From JAKFWF01 sp031367505 (GTDB taxonomy: Bacteria > Pseudomonadota > Alphaproteobacteria > Rhizobiales > Hyphomicrobiaceae): DNA of 64,000 nt. Location: NCBI GenBank assembly GCA_031367505.1, contig JANLPY010000627.1, positions 23,781 through 87,780 on the forward strand. Direction: 5' to 3'. The position numbers and the translations under genes were made by a program. Below are positions 52,492 to 61,177 of this stretch, in pieces. The notes beneath the pieces were generated by a model, which saw nothing but the letters and a program-made list of their open reading frames with translations, did not search any database and was not told the origin of the DNA. Each line of letters opens with the position of its first letter. Positions within the stretch are counted from its first letter, which is position 1.

Positions 52492-53460
52492 TCATTGAAT
52501 TTGCGGTTGGACTGTGCCCATCGACGCGGGCATGTGAGGCTCTAGTGCGCGCCGGGTTTGGATCTCGCGTGTAATGTCCTCAATCTCGCGACGGGCAGCC
52601 AAATGCCCGCGCTCGATCAATTCGTCCGCACGATGAAAATCGAATAACCCGATACCGCTTAGCTTCGGATTGATCAGCGCGTCCGGCGGGTCGCCTGCGA
52701 GGCGCGAGCGAGCGATACGATCTTGCACGATGTTAAATGCATCGACCATCACCGTCGATATGCCAGGCACGTTTTCACCCCGGCCGAAGATTTGACGCTG
52801 GAGAAGTTTACGAACATCCAGGCCGTTTTTGCTTTTAGAGGGTGAAACGTCCGGTGGGGCCATATCCTCGCTGTTATCAATATGTGAAAGAACCGTCCCG
52901 CGGCCGCACATATCCGAATTGAGATTGACGGCAATAACGTACCGGGCTCCAAGTGCGCGGCACACACTGACCGGAACCGGATTGACGAGTGCTCCATCGA
53001 ATAGCCAACGGTTATTGATGTTCACGGGTTTGAAGATGCCGGGTAGCGCGTAAGACGCGCGCATCGCGGTCACTAGGTGGCCACGTGAGAGCCAAACTTC
53101 GTGGCCAGTTCCGATTTCGGTGGCGACCGCAGTGAACGGACCGTTTAACTGCTCGATCCTGCTGTCACCCAGCGCTTGTTCGAGGCGATTGCACAACCTC
53201 TGTCCGGTAATCAGGCCTGAACCTGCAAAATTGAAATCGAGATAGCCGAACACCTTGCGGCGGGTGAGTTCTCGCGCAAATTCTTCAACCGCGTCCAGTT
53301 TTTGCGCAACGTAACAGCCACCGACAACTGCGCCGATCGATGTTCCAGCTACGATGTCGGGAACGATGCCGGCGTCATGAAGGGCGCGCAACACACCGAT
53401 GTGGGCCCACCCCCGGGCTGCACCCCCACCCAGCGCCAAACCGATCTTTGTCTTCGCCAT
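52492..53460 (-). CDS. Patatin-like phospholipase (NTE family)
   Basis: A 322-residue lipid hydrolase of the patatin/RssA family. The oxyanion loop is LALGGGAARGWAHIGVLRAL, the nucleophile Ser41 is in VAGTSIGAVVGG, and the catalytic Asp is in WLFDGALVNPVPVSV. These Ser-Asp dyad elements are intact. There is no signal peptide; it is probably cytoplasmic and membrane-associated. ATG 53460 starts just before the oxyanion loop; the 23-residue upstream extension is unlikely. Confidence 0.92.
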   Translation of the reverse strand: MAKTKIGLALGGGAARGWAHIGVLRALHDAGIVPDIVAGTSIGAVVGGCYVAQKLDAVEEFARELTRRKVFGYLDFNFAGSGLITGQRLCNRLEQALGDSRIEQLNGPFTAVATEIGTGHEVWLSRGHLVTAMRASYALPGIFKPVNINNRWLFDGALVNPVPVSVCRALGARYVIAVNLNSDMCGRGTVLSHIDNSEDMAPPDVSPSKSKNGLDVRKLLQRQIFGRGENVPGISTVMVDAFNIVQDRIARSRLAGDPPDALINPKLSGIGLFDFHRADELIERGHLAARREIEDITREIQTRRALEPHMPASMGTVQPQIQ

Positions 53461-53706
53461 CGCTGGATGAACCTCTTGTTCCACAATGCTTGGCAACCAC
53501 GCTAGTTCCGCCAACTGCAACCATTTCAATTACAGAAATTGAGCCAAGGAGGATGCAAAAGACATGCCGTCGAATCGTAAGACGCCGTTCAGTGTGACGA
53601 GGTTCAGATTAGCAGGTATGATTTAAGCCAATGCTACTGAACCAGGAAAGGTATCATTCAGCCTAAGCATAAGCTGGCACGCCGCAATGCGGCTGCAATA
53701 CGATCG

Positions 53707-54147
53707 TTAACGTGCGCCTGCCGGACCGGGCGACACCGGGACGAGACGAATCGCCTCACCCTGAGATGGTGTCACGACCGATCTGTAAAAGCACGACCGA
53801 ACACCGGTGTGGCATGCAACTCCAGCGCCCGCCAGGCGCGCGCGGATGAGCACAACGTCCTGATCGCAGTCAACGCGGACGTCAGTAACATGGAGCAGGT
53901 TTCCACTTTCCTCCCCCTTGCGCCACATTTTGCCGCGCGATCGGCTCCAGAAATGAGCGACCTTGGTCGTGAGCGTGAGGCTCAGTGCTTCGGTATTCAT
54001 CCAGGCGAACATCAAAACCGTGGCGTCGTTTGCGTCGACAACGATGGCTGGGATTAGGCCGTCGGCGTTGAATTCCGGCATGAGCAGATGACCTGCTTCG
54101 ACCTCCGCCTTCGAGCCACGGGGTGCGAAAGTTGCTGAATCTGACAT
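53707..54147 (-). CDS. hisI: Phosphoribosyl-AMP cyclohydrolase
   Basis: A 146-residue enzyme opening the adenine ring of phosphoribosyl-AMP in histidine synthesis. Diagnostic segments are VLMFAWMNTEALSLTLTT, AHFWSRSRGKMWRKGEESGN and the metal/Cys sites VRVDCDQDVVLIRAR and ACHTGVRSCFYRS. Length fits single-domain HisI. The scaffold protein gene diverges 125 bases away. In relatives folE often lies between these genes; it is absent here. Confidence 0.96.
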   Translation of the reverse strand: MSDSATFAPRGSKAEVEAGHLLMPEFNADGLIPAIVVDANDATVLMFAWMNTEALSLTLTTKVAHFWSRSRGKMWRKGEESGNLLHVTDVRVDCDQDVVLIRARLAGAGVACHTGVRSCFYRSVVTPSQGEAIRLVPVSPGPAGAR

Positions 54148-54272
54148 TCAATGCATTCCAATTACTTGTGCCATGTGAAGCGGCGACCGGTTGGGTCTCG
54201 AAAAACGTGACGGTTCTCGCTATATGTGTACGTGTGTTGCCCGATACTACTAATTGCAATGGATCATGCCTG

Positions 54273-54737
54273 ATGGCTGAGCTCAATCAGATCTACAACT
54301 CGAAGATTATCGAGCTCGCGGCCCAAATCTCCCCAGTAGCGAAGCTTGTCGCCCCCGATGCGACGGCAACTGCGCATTCCAAATTATGCGGGTCCACGAT
54401 TAGCGTCGAATTGAAGATGAAGGATGGCGTGGTGTCGGAATACGCCCAAACAGTGAAGGCGTGCCTGCTTGGTCAAGCCGCAGCGTCGGTCATGGGGCGC
54501 GAGATTGTCGGCTCGACGGCGAGTGAATTGCGCGGTGTGGGTGCAAGCATGCGCGAAATGCTGAAAGGAACCGGCGCGGGGCCGGCAGGGCGGTGGTCAG
54601 ATCTGGCCGTGCTGGAGCCTGTGCGGGCGGTCAAGGCGCGTCACGCCTCGACGTTGCTGGTGTTCGATGCCGTTGAGAAAGCGCTTCAGATCATCGAGCA
54701 GCGACAGCCAGAGCCGATAACAGTGAATGCTCAATGA
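54273..54737 (+). CDS. Iron-sulfur scaffold-like protein (IscU/NifU-N type)
   Basis: A 154-residue protein of the IscU/NifU N-terminal fold. The first conserved Cys is in HSKLCGSTISVELKMKDG and the second in TVKACLLGQAAASVMGREIV. At the position of the third Cys the sequence reads AVKARHASTLLVFDA, so that Cys is absent. It may therefore be a specialised or carrier form instead of a full scaffold. ATG 54273 is chosen. It is coupled to yidD by a four-base overlap (ATGA). Confidence 0.87.
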   Translation: MAELNQIYNSKIIELAAQISPVAKLVAPDATATAHSKLCGSTISVELKMKDGVVSEYAQTVKACLLGQAAASVMGREIVGSTASELRGVGASMREMLKGTGAGPAGRWSDLAVLEPVRAVKARHASTLLVFDAVEKALQIIEQRQPEPITVNAQ

Positions 54738-55048
54738 CGATCGGTGGACTAGCAAAATTGCTGCTGAAAGCGCCGATACATATGTATCGATGGACGCTGA
54801 AACCTCTCCTCGGACACGAATGCCGGCACCTGCCGACGTGCTCGGCTTATGCGTTGGACGCGATTGAACGCAATGGGGCGTGGCGCGGGTTTTGGCTCTG
54901 CACATCGCGGATTTGCCGTTGTCATCCCTGGGGGTCGGCGGGCTTTGATCCAGCTCCCGATATCCGGCATCTGCATTTCGGATTGACACCCTGGAAATAC
55001 GGCTGCTGGACCGCATCGAAGGCAGCGCGGCAGCGGGCGCCCGGATAA
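54734..55048 (+). CDS. yidD: Membrane protein insertion efficiency factor YidD
   Basis: A 104-residue peripheral membrane protein that assists YidC-dependent membrane insertion. The family core is visible as ECRHLPTCSAYALDAIERNG and CRCHPWGSAGFDPAPD, with the conserved Cys residues. An amphipathic N-terminus (LLKAPIHMYRWTLKPLLG) fits membrane attachment. It overlaps the scaffold-like gene by four bases. The exported Sel1-type gene converges seven bases beyond its end. Confidence 0.94.
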   Translation: MTIGGLAKLLLKAPIHMYRWTLKPLLGHECRHLPTCSAYALDAIERNGAWRGFWLCTSRICRCHPWGSAGFDPAPDIRHLHFGLTPWKYGCWTASKAARQRAPG

Positions 55049-55054
55049 TCGAGG

Positions 55055-55924
55055 CTACTGCTTTGGTAGCCGGGCCAAGCGCTCTATTGCGGCAGACGCG
55101 CCCAACTCTTGTGCTCTGGCGTACCACTTGCGTGCCAGTTCAGGATCGGGCTGCACCCCCAAAACATTGAGGCGTGCGAGTTCCCATGCGTCATAGGTCG
55201 CGGCCAACGCCATTGCAGCTTCCGCCGAACCCAACTCGACAGCTCGTTCGAGAAGGCTGCGGGCTCCGCTCATCGAGCCTGCGCGTATTTGCGTATTTCC
55301 GCGCTCCAGCAATCGCTGTGCTTGTATCGTCGCATCCTCGGAAACTCCACGCGGTGGCGGCACCGGCGCAGCGCTTCTCTTGGCGGGCTTAGGCGATGGA
55401 GCGGTCAGCGTTGCCTGGGCGCCGTCGTTCGCCGGCGCGATAAGACCACGTGGCGCGACGACGAAGGCACTTCGCCCTTCGGCCAGTATGCGACCCTCGA
55501 TCGAGAACAGAGTGAAAGTGACTTCGCTCTTGCCCTGCATGTTGGGTGGAACTTTGGCCTGCAGAAGTGCCAGCCCATCAATTGGTATTGCCCAGGCACC
55601 CGGTGCGATCTCGTTGCCATCCGTGAGTTGCACGCCAGCTGGCAAACCCTTGACGCGTAGAAAGCTGTTGGCGGGTAAAGCTGCGATTGGATTTATTCCG
55701 ACCGTCATCGGCGTTTCGGCGCCAGCTTCGCTCAGGATCACGTTTGGCACATCAATTGAGAGTACGAACGCTGATTGATTTCGCTTGGCCGGCGCCGTTT
55801 GAGCAGCAGCCGTCCCGTATTGCGCCGGCACCGTCAACGGCCACGCGAGCACCGCCGACAATATCGACAACAGAGCGTACGCCCAAGGACGCTGGCGCCA
55901 GCCACGACGTTTCTGCGACCTCAC
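55055..55924 (-). CDS. Exported Sel1-type protein, paralogue A
   Basis: A 289-residue protein: a hydrophobic N-terminal helix (WAYALLSILSAVLAWPLTVP) as signal or anchor, then a beta-rich domain of about 110 residues (ILSEAGAETPMTVGINPIAA, SFLRVKGLPAGVQLTDG), a Pro/Ala linker, and a C-terminal Sel1/TPR-like pair of helices. The helices carry RLLERGNTQIRAGSMSGARS and LARKWYARAQELGASAA. The same layout occurs in the gene at 57916. I take GTG 55924, which overlaps the TAXI stop (GTGA); GTG 55945 is possible. Function unknown; the whole cluster appears to be one operon. Confidence 0.75.
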   Translation of the reverse strand: MRSQKRRGWRQRPWAYALLSILSAVLAWPLTVPAQYGTAAAQTAPAKRNQSAFVLSIDVPNVILSEAGAETPMTVGINPIAALPANSFLRVKGLPAGVQLTDGNEIAPGAWAIPIDGLALLQAKVPPNMQGKSEVTFTLFSIEGRILAEGRSAFVVAPRGLIAPANDGAQATLTAPSPKPAKRSAAPVPPPRGVSEDATIQAQRLLERGNTQIRAGSMSGARSLLERAVELGSAEAAMALAATYDAWELARLNVLGVQPDPELARKWYARAQELGASAAIERLARLPKQ

Positions 55925-57210
55925 CGGGGTTGCCCCTGGTTCCACTCCAAGAACTTCTGAAACAGCTTTTCCTGCTCGGCGGCGTCGTCAGGGGCCGCGC
56001 GTATTGCCTGCTTTCGGGCAACGTTCTTGTCGACTGCCGCCGCGGCCGAGCTGGAAGTGGTCACGCCCAGCGTGCCGAGCTTTTGCTGCATCGCCGAGAA
56101 ACGCTTCCAACCCGGAACAGTCGCCGCCAAGTTCACGCTCTTCCAATTTGCATCATAAGGTGGCTTCTGCAGTGCGCCGAGCCGTTCCACGAACCGATCC
56201 ACAAAGCGGGACAGCCGCCGATGGCGGTCGCTACCGGCTGCAGCGTTCGCGGCCGCAAGAACAACCGGCACCGCGATTGTCGCGACCTTTTGGCCTTCGG
56301 GGATCAGCCTGGGATAGTCGGATGGATCGAGGTTTGCCGGCACGTAGTAATCTTCCAGCGCGCTCGTATATTCAACCGGGATCAACCGGAACCCCTCCGG
56401 CCAATTCGACTGGGCCAACGACGGTGCCGGCTTTGTTGTAACTATGACAATGGCCGCGACATCAGACTCTTTACCGATCGCTGCGAGCGCTTCGCGTTGC
56501 GGCTCGAATTGCTTGACGACGTTAATTCCGAGCCGCTCAAAGACCAGGGGGCCGGTGAACGCTGCGGCCGTTCCTGCAACATTGAAATTGACTTTCTTGC
56601 CGGCGAGATCGCGCATCGAGTTGATGCCAGGCCGGGCGAGCACATGCATCTCGGCGACGAATAAATTGGCGACATACGCAACTTGATTATCGATATTGGC
56701 GATCCGATCCTTGGTCTTATAATGACCCATCGCGTCGCCGTAGACGATCGCTGCATCGACGCCGCGCAAATACAAAATGTCGGTGAAGTTCTCGAACACG
56801 CCGCGTGTCACGATCGGCATGACCCGCAGGTTGTCGCCATCGTCTGTGACCTCAGCAAGTTCGGCGGCAAGTCGAAGCGGCGCACCCTCGATCCGCCCGG
56901 CTGCGATACCGACCACCCACTGGTTGACGGCGTCTCGCTTGCGATCGATCGATGTGGCTGCAGGCAACGAACCTGTCGTCGGTGATACCGATGGCACCGG
57001 CGCAGTTTTCGGCTGCTTGATGGCCGGCTGTGTATTCGTGGCGGCCTTCGGCTTGGCCGGCTGCGGTTCCTTTTGCTTGTCAATCGCCTTGGGCTGTGGT
57101 TCTGGCGTCGGCGAGCTGAACGGCCAAAACAGTTGCGCCCGCGCGCTGGGCGCAGTCGCGATCAAGCTCAAGATCGTCAAGGTCAAAGCGAAAGCGGCAG
57201 CACGTCTCAA
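55921..57210 (-). CDS. TAXI-family solute-binding-like protein
   Basis: A 429-residue exported protein. A signal (FALTLTILSLIATAPSARAQ) and a Pro/Lys/Gln-rich linker up to about residue 85 are followed by a TAXI-type (TRAP-associated extracytoplasmic immunogenic) binding domain: VVGIAAGRIEGAPLRLAAEL, NLRVMPIVTRGVFENFTDIL, VDAAIVYGDAMGHYK and the hinge LAGKKVNFNVAGTAAAFTG. TTG 57210 behind GGAGG is the likely start since no ATG is near; GTG 57225 is an alternative. No TAXI-type permease (fused DctQM) is encoded nearby, so it may sense rather than transport. It sits between two Sel1-type paralogues and a DsrE-like protein. Confidence 0.8.
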   Translation of the reverse strand: MRRAAAFALTLTILSLIATAPSARAQLFWPFSSPTPEPQPKAIDKQKEPQPAKPKAATNTQPAIKQPKTAPVPSVSPTTGSLPAATSIDRKRDAVNQWVVGIAAGRIEGAPLRLAAELAEVTDDGDNLRVMPIVTRGVFENFTDILYLRGVDAAIVYGDAMGHYKTKDRIANIDNQVAYVANLFVAEMHVLARPGINSMRDLAGKKVNFNVAGTAAAFTGPLVFERLGINVVKQFEPQREALAAIGKESDVAAIVIVTTKPAPSLAQSNWPEGFRLIPVEYTSALEDYYVPANLDPSDYPRLIPEGQKVATIAVPVVLAAANAAAGSDRHRRLSRFVDRFVERLGALQKPPYDANWKSVNLAATVPGWKRFSAMQQKLGTLGVTTSSSAAAAVDKNVARKQAIRAAPDDAAEQEKLFQKFLEWNQGQPR

Positions 57211-57266
57211 GCCTATATCCTCCACTCGAATATGCGATGATAAGCGACAATCCCTCGCTTGGTCCC

Positions 57267-57761
57267 TCAGGGCTTGATGTAGGCGTAACCGGCGGCTTGT
57301 AGTTCCATGAGATGGACCACGCCGGACGGAACAATCTTGGCCTCCGAAAGGAGTTTGACCGGCGCGCCTTCCGCTTTGGTCATGCTGTCGCGCGTATTGG
57401 CACACGCGGTGAAACTGATGTCCGGCTCCTCCAAGGCCATGGCGGATACGCGTGCTTTCACCGGGCTTTTATCATCGCGGAGCATGATCAGCCCCGGACC
57501 ATACGTTACAACCTCGATTTTTACTGCCCGGCCCGATGCCTTATAGTGAGCAATAATGTTCTGCGCGTTGTTGAGCGCAAGGTTCATGATGGCCGGATCA
57601 TTCTGGTCAACATGCAAAGCCACAAGATGCGCTTTCTGCAAACCTGGTTGCGCGACCGTTTGCGGAGCGACGGGTGTCGCGGGAACTTGAGCACTGGACG
57701 GCACGGTCGCGGCCAGCGCAAACAAAACAATTAGTCCACGCAATACCTGCAGCGCCGTCAT
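57267..57761 (-). CDS. Exported DsrE-like protein
   Basis: A 164-residue protein with a signal peptide (LRGLIVLFALAATVPSSAQ) and a DsrE/DsrF-like domain: AHLVALHVDQNDPAIMNLAL, KIEVVTYGPGLIMLRDDKSP and SFTACANTRDSMTK with a single candidate reactive Cys. The end MELQAAGYAYIKP is typical of exported DsrE proteins. It is 56 bases upstream of the TAXI gene in the same direction. It may handle sulfur or redox groups in the periplasm. ATG 57761 behind GGGGA is used. Confidence 0.8.
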   Translation of the reverse strand: MTALQVLRGLIVLFALAATVPSSAQVPATPVAPQTVAQPGLQKAHLVALHVDQNDPAIMNLALNNAQNIIAHYKASGRAVKIEVVTYGPGLIMLRDDKSPVKARVSAMALEEPDISFTACANTRDSMTKAEGAPVKLLSEAKIVPSGVVHLMELQAAGYAYIKP

Positions 57762-57915
57762 TCCATCCCCCAACCGGTAACAATTCGATCAGTACAAAAG
57801 CACGTCATCCCCTCAATGCGGCACGAACAGGGCAATGGTCCCCGTCCGGACAGCAGGATGCACAAGGCTAGACCCAAGAATGGGCCCATATTTCTCAAGT
57901 TCTCAAGTTTGAATT

Positions 57916-58767
57916 TCAGGGTGAGCCGACGCGGCGGAGGCGTTCTTCGGCACCTTGAGCACCCAGCGCGCGGGCCCGTTCGTACCATTTGCGGGCGATT
58001 TCCGGATCGCCCTTCATGCCCTGCACCCCGAGCCGGTTCAATTCAACAGGATCGAAGGTCGCGCCCATCGCTATGGCAGCTTCCGCCAAGCCCGCATCCG
58101 CCGCCCGTTGGTAAAGCTGTCGAGCCGATGCGATATCACCGCCAGCCATCATTGAATTGGCGCGGGTGAGGAACATCGTGGCGCGCTCGCGGTCTTCAGG
58201 TTTCATTGCCGGTGCTGTTGGTGGTTCGACACGCTGTACCGGTGGGCGCACCGGTTGGGCGATTTCGCGTTCCGGTGGTCCAAGCGATGCGCTGGGTGGG
58301 CGAACGATGGCAGGAGCCAGCGCAACACCTGGCGACGCGAGCGTGCCAGCGGTTACCGCCAGCGTCACCTTGGCCTCGGCGAGGACTGTACCGTCGATCG
58401 CCAGCAGCGTTAATTGTAGATCGCTCCTGCCGGAGGTCGACAGCGGGACGGTCAACTTCAGGTCGTTAAGTCCGGCTATGGGCAACGCCCAGGTTCCCGA
58501 TGACACGACATGGCCGTCGGAGAATAGCGCTTGCGGAGGCAGTCCTTTGACGCGCACGAAACAATTGCGTGGCAGCGCGTCGATCGGTCCGACCTGAATC
58601 GGGATCGAGGTCTCGACCATCGGTTCGATCAGCACGATTGCTGGAACGGTCAACGTCGCCCTCGACTTTAGGTCCTGAGCAACGCTCGCGCCGGACATCA
58701 AGAGGTTCGATACGAAAAGTAGCGTCGCCAATGCGAAATAGCGCAAGAACCCATCGCTCCTGGTCAT
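57916..58767 (-). CDS. Exported Sel1-type protein, paralogue B
   Basis: A 283-residue paralogue of the protein at 55055. The N-terminal hydrophobic segment (FALATLLFVSNLLMSGASVA) is a signal. The beta-rich domain again opens with VPAIVLIEPMVETSIPIQVG and FVRVKGLPPQALFSDGHVVS, closely matching paralogue A (RVKGLP, then a WALPI / WAIPI strand). A Pro-rich linker leads to a Sel1/TPR-like end: ARQLYQRAADAGLAEAAIAM and IARKWYERARALGAQGAEER. ATG 58767 is used. It is the first gene of the four-gene cluster, with 154 bases to the DsrE-like gene. Confidence 0.75.
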   Translation of the reverse strand: MTRSDGFLRYFALATLLFVSNLLMSGASVAQDLKSRATLTVPAIVLIEPMVETSIPIQVGPIDALPRNCFVRVKGLPPQALFSDGHVVSSGTWALPIAGLNDLKLTVPLSTSGRSDLQLTLLAIDGTVLAEAKVTLAVTAGTLASPGVALAPAIVRPPSASLGPPEREIAQPVRPPVQRVEPPTAPAMKPEDRERATMFLTRANSMMAGGDIASARQLYQRAADAGLAEAAIAMGATFDPVELNRLGVQGMKGDPEIARKWYERARALGAQGAEERLRRVGSP

Positions 58768-59125
58768 TGTGACGTCGCCCTCCACCACGTTCTCGTCCCC
58801 GCCAACAGCGTGCCTTTCGTTGTTTTCGCGCAGCAATATCGCTCGGTTAGATGCGCCTATTGCGTGCGAGTGGCAATCGATTTTGTACGCAGTGCGTATG
58901 TTGGTCCAGACTTGCGGGCAGGAACACCAACCCATGTCGCGCGCTAAAAGCGAAGTCGCAATGTCAATTTCGTGGCAGGATCGTGGCGTCATGGATTGTC
59001 ATGCGCACTCAAAAGCTTGACAGCCGGTTAGAAGCCGCAAATGAAGTGCGCTGCGATCTGCATCGGCTGGCGATGCTTCTTGAGGCCCTTACCTGCATTG
59101 GTTGGCAGAGAGTGAGAGGAATTCC
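58768..59125. other. Intergenic between the Sel1 cluster and thrS
   Basis: About 358 bases shared by two divergent genes. It should carry the promoters of both. No RNA gene, leader peptide or tRNA-like structure that would suggest thrS attenuation was recognised by eye. The first 30 or so bases before thrS hold GAGAGGA as ribosome-binding site. Confidence 0.5.
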
Positions 59126-61111
59126 ATGTCTGAAGTAACACTGACGATGCCCGATGGCGCCCAGCGTGCGATTTCCGCTGGTGCGACCGGCCTCGACGTT
59201 GCCAAGGCGATTTCGCCTTCGCTGGCCAAGCGCACTGTCGCGATGACGCTCGACGGCGTGCTGTGCGATCTGGCGGATCCAATCCTGCAGGATTCCAGCA
59301 TCCGTTTCATTGCGCGCACCGACCCGGAAGCGCTTGGGCTGATCCGTCACGATTGCGCGCACGTCCTCGCCGAAGCGGTGCAGCAGCTATGGCCCGGCAC
59401 GCAAGTGACCATCGGTCCGGTGATCGAGAACGGCTTCTTTTATGACTTCGCCAAGGCTGAGCCGTTTCTGCCTGAGGATCTGCCGAAGATCGAAAAGCGC
59501 ATGGCCGAGATCATCGCCAAGAATGCGCCGTTCACCAAGCAAGTGTGGAGCCGTGACAAGGCGAAGGACTATTTCAAGGACAAGGGTGAGCTGTTCAAGG
59601 TCGAGCTGGTCGATGCGATTCCGGCCGGTGAAGATGTAAAAATGTATGCCCAGGGCGAATGGATGGACTTGTGCCGCGGGCCCCACATGACCTCAACCGG
59701 GCCAATCGGTAAGGCGTTCAAGCTGACACGGGCATCCGGCTCCTATTGGCGCGGCGATGCACAAGGCGCCCAGTTGCAGCGCGTGTACGGCGTTGCTTTT
59801 GCCGACGATAAGGAACTTGCAGCCTACCTGCATCAGGTTGAAGAGGCGGAAAAGCGCGATCACCGCAAGCTCGGCCGGGAAATGGACCTGTTCCACTTCC
59901 AGGAGGAAGGTCCAGGCGTGGTGTTCTGGCACGCCAACGGCTGGACGACGTTCCAACAACTGATCTCATACATGCGCCGCCGCCTGGCCGACGATTACCA
60001 GGAAGTGCAAGGGCCGCAGCTTCTCGACAAGTCGCTTTGGGAGACTTCGGGACATTGGGGCTGGTATTCCGACAACATGTTCGCGGTGAAGTCTGCGACG
60101 GCATTCATGAACCCGCAAGACGAGGCGGCCGAGCAGAAGGTATTCGCGCTCAAGCCAATGAATTGCCCCGGTCACGTACAGATCTTCAAACATGGCCTGA
60201 AGAGCTACCGCGATCTACCGCTACGGCTTGCCGAGTTCGGTTGCGTCCATCGCTACGAGCCGTCAGGTGCGTTGCATGGCTTGATGCGCGTGCGTGGTTT
60301 CACCCAGGACGACGCGCACATCTTCTGCACGGAAGAGCAGCTTGAGGCGGAATGCATGAAGATCAACGAGCTGATGATGTCGGTCTACAAGGACTTCGGC
60401 TTCGAGACGGTTGTCGTCAAGCTGGCGACACGACCAGAAAAACGCGTCGGCACCGACGCGATGTGGGACCACGCCGAGAGCATTCTGAAGAAAGTGCTCG
60501 CCACGATGGCCGCCGAAGATAATCGCATCAAGACCGGCATCAACGAGGGCGAAGGCACGTTCTACGGGCCGAAGTTCGAGTACACGCTGCGCGACGCGAT
60601 CGGCCGGGAATGGCAGTGCGGCACGACGCAGGTCGACTTCAATCTGCCGGAGCGGTTCGGTGCATTCTACATCGCAGCCGATGGCTCGAAGACGCAGCCG
60701 GTCATGGTGCATCGGGCGATCTGCGGCTCGCTCGAACGGTTCCTCGGTATTCTGCTTGAGAACTGCGCCGGTCATCTGCCGTTGTGGCTAGCGCCGCGTC
60801 AGGTCGTGGTCGCAACCATCGTGTCGGATGCCGACGAGTATGCGCAGAAGGTCACCAAGCAGTTGCGAGCGTCCGGCATCCGAGCGGTGGTGGATTTGCG
60901 GAACGAGAAGATCAACCTCAAGGTCCGCGAACATTCGTTGACCAAGGCACCGGTCATGTTTGTCGTCGGGCGTCGCGAAGCGGAAGAGGGCAAGGTCGCG
61001 GTGCGCCGATTGGGCAGTCAAGAAAACGTCGTAATGGATCTCGCTGCCGCGATCGCGGCAATCAAGGACGAAGCGGTACCGCCTGACATCCGGCGCTTGA
61101 ACGTCGAGTGA
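59126..61111 (+). CDS. thrS: Threonyl-tRNA synthetase
   Basis: A 661-residue class II synthetase. The TGS domain is at residues 1-60 (MSEVTLTMPDGAQRAISAGA). The second additional (editing) domain has LIRHDCAHVLAEAVQQLWPG with the HxxxH-type zinc site. The catalytic core has GPQLLDKSLWETSGHWGWYS (motif 1-2 region), the zinc Cys near 347 in KPMNCPGHVQIFKHGLKSYR, GALHGLMRVRGFTQDDAHIF, and motif 3 VMVHRAICGSLERFLGILLE. The anticodon-binding domain closes the protein. ATG 59126 is the family start. All elements are intact. Confidence 0.98.
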   Translation: MSEVTLTMPDGAQRAISAGATGLDVAKAISPSLAKRTVAMTLDGVLCDLADPILQDSSIRFIARTDPEALGLIRHDCAHVLAEAVQQLWPGTQVTIGPVIENGFFYDFAKAEPFLPEDLPKIEKRMAEIIAKNAPFTKQVWSRDKAKDYFKDKGELFKVELVDAIPAGEDVKMYAQGEWMDLCRGPHMTSTGPIGKAFKLTRASGSYWRGDAQGAQLQRVYGVAFADDKELAAYLHQVEEAEKRDHRKLGREMDLFHFQEEGPGVVFWHANGWTTFQQLISYMRRRLADDYQEVQGPQLLDKSLWETSGHWGWYSDNMFAVKSATAFMNPQDEAAEQKVFALKPMNCPGHVQIFKHGLKSYRDLPLRLAEFGCVHRYEPSGALHGLMRVRGFTQDDAHIFCTEEQLEAECMKINELMMSVYKDFGFETVVVKLATRPEKRVGTDAMWDHAESILKKVLATMAAEDNRIKTGINEGEGTFYGPKFEYTLRDAIGREWQCGTTQVDFNLPERFGAFYIAADGSKTQPVMVHRAICGSLERFLGILLENCAGHLPLWLAPRQVVVATIVSDADEYAQKVTKQLRASGIRAVVDLRNEKINLKVREHSLTKAPVMFVVGRREAEEGKVAVRRLGSQENVVMDLAAAIAAIKDEAVPPDIRRLNVE

Positions 61112-61135
61112 TACATCGGCGTCCTTGAAGGCGCC

Positions 61136-61166
61136 AGAAAAAGCCGGGATCGCTGGATCCCGGCTT
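61136..61166 (-). terminator. Terminator between thrS and a small exported gene
   Basis: An 11-bp perfect stem AAGCCGGGATC / GATCCCGGCTT with a 4-base loop (61141-61166). The A-run at 61138-61142 becomes a U-run on the minus strand, so it is a good terminator for the gene at 61178-61486. It may also end thrS transcription, though the plus side lacks a strong T-run. Confidence 0.8.
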
Positions 61167-61177
61167 CCCTCTGAAGA

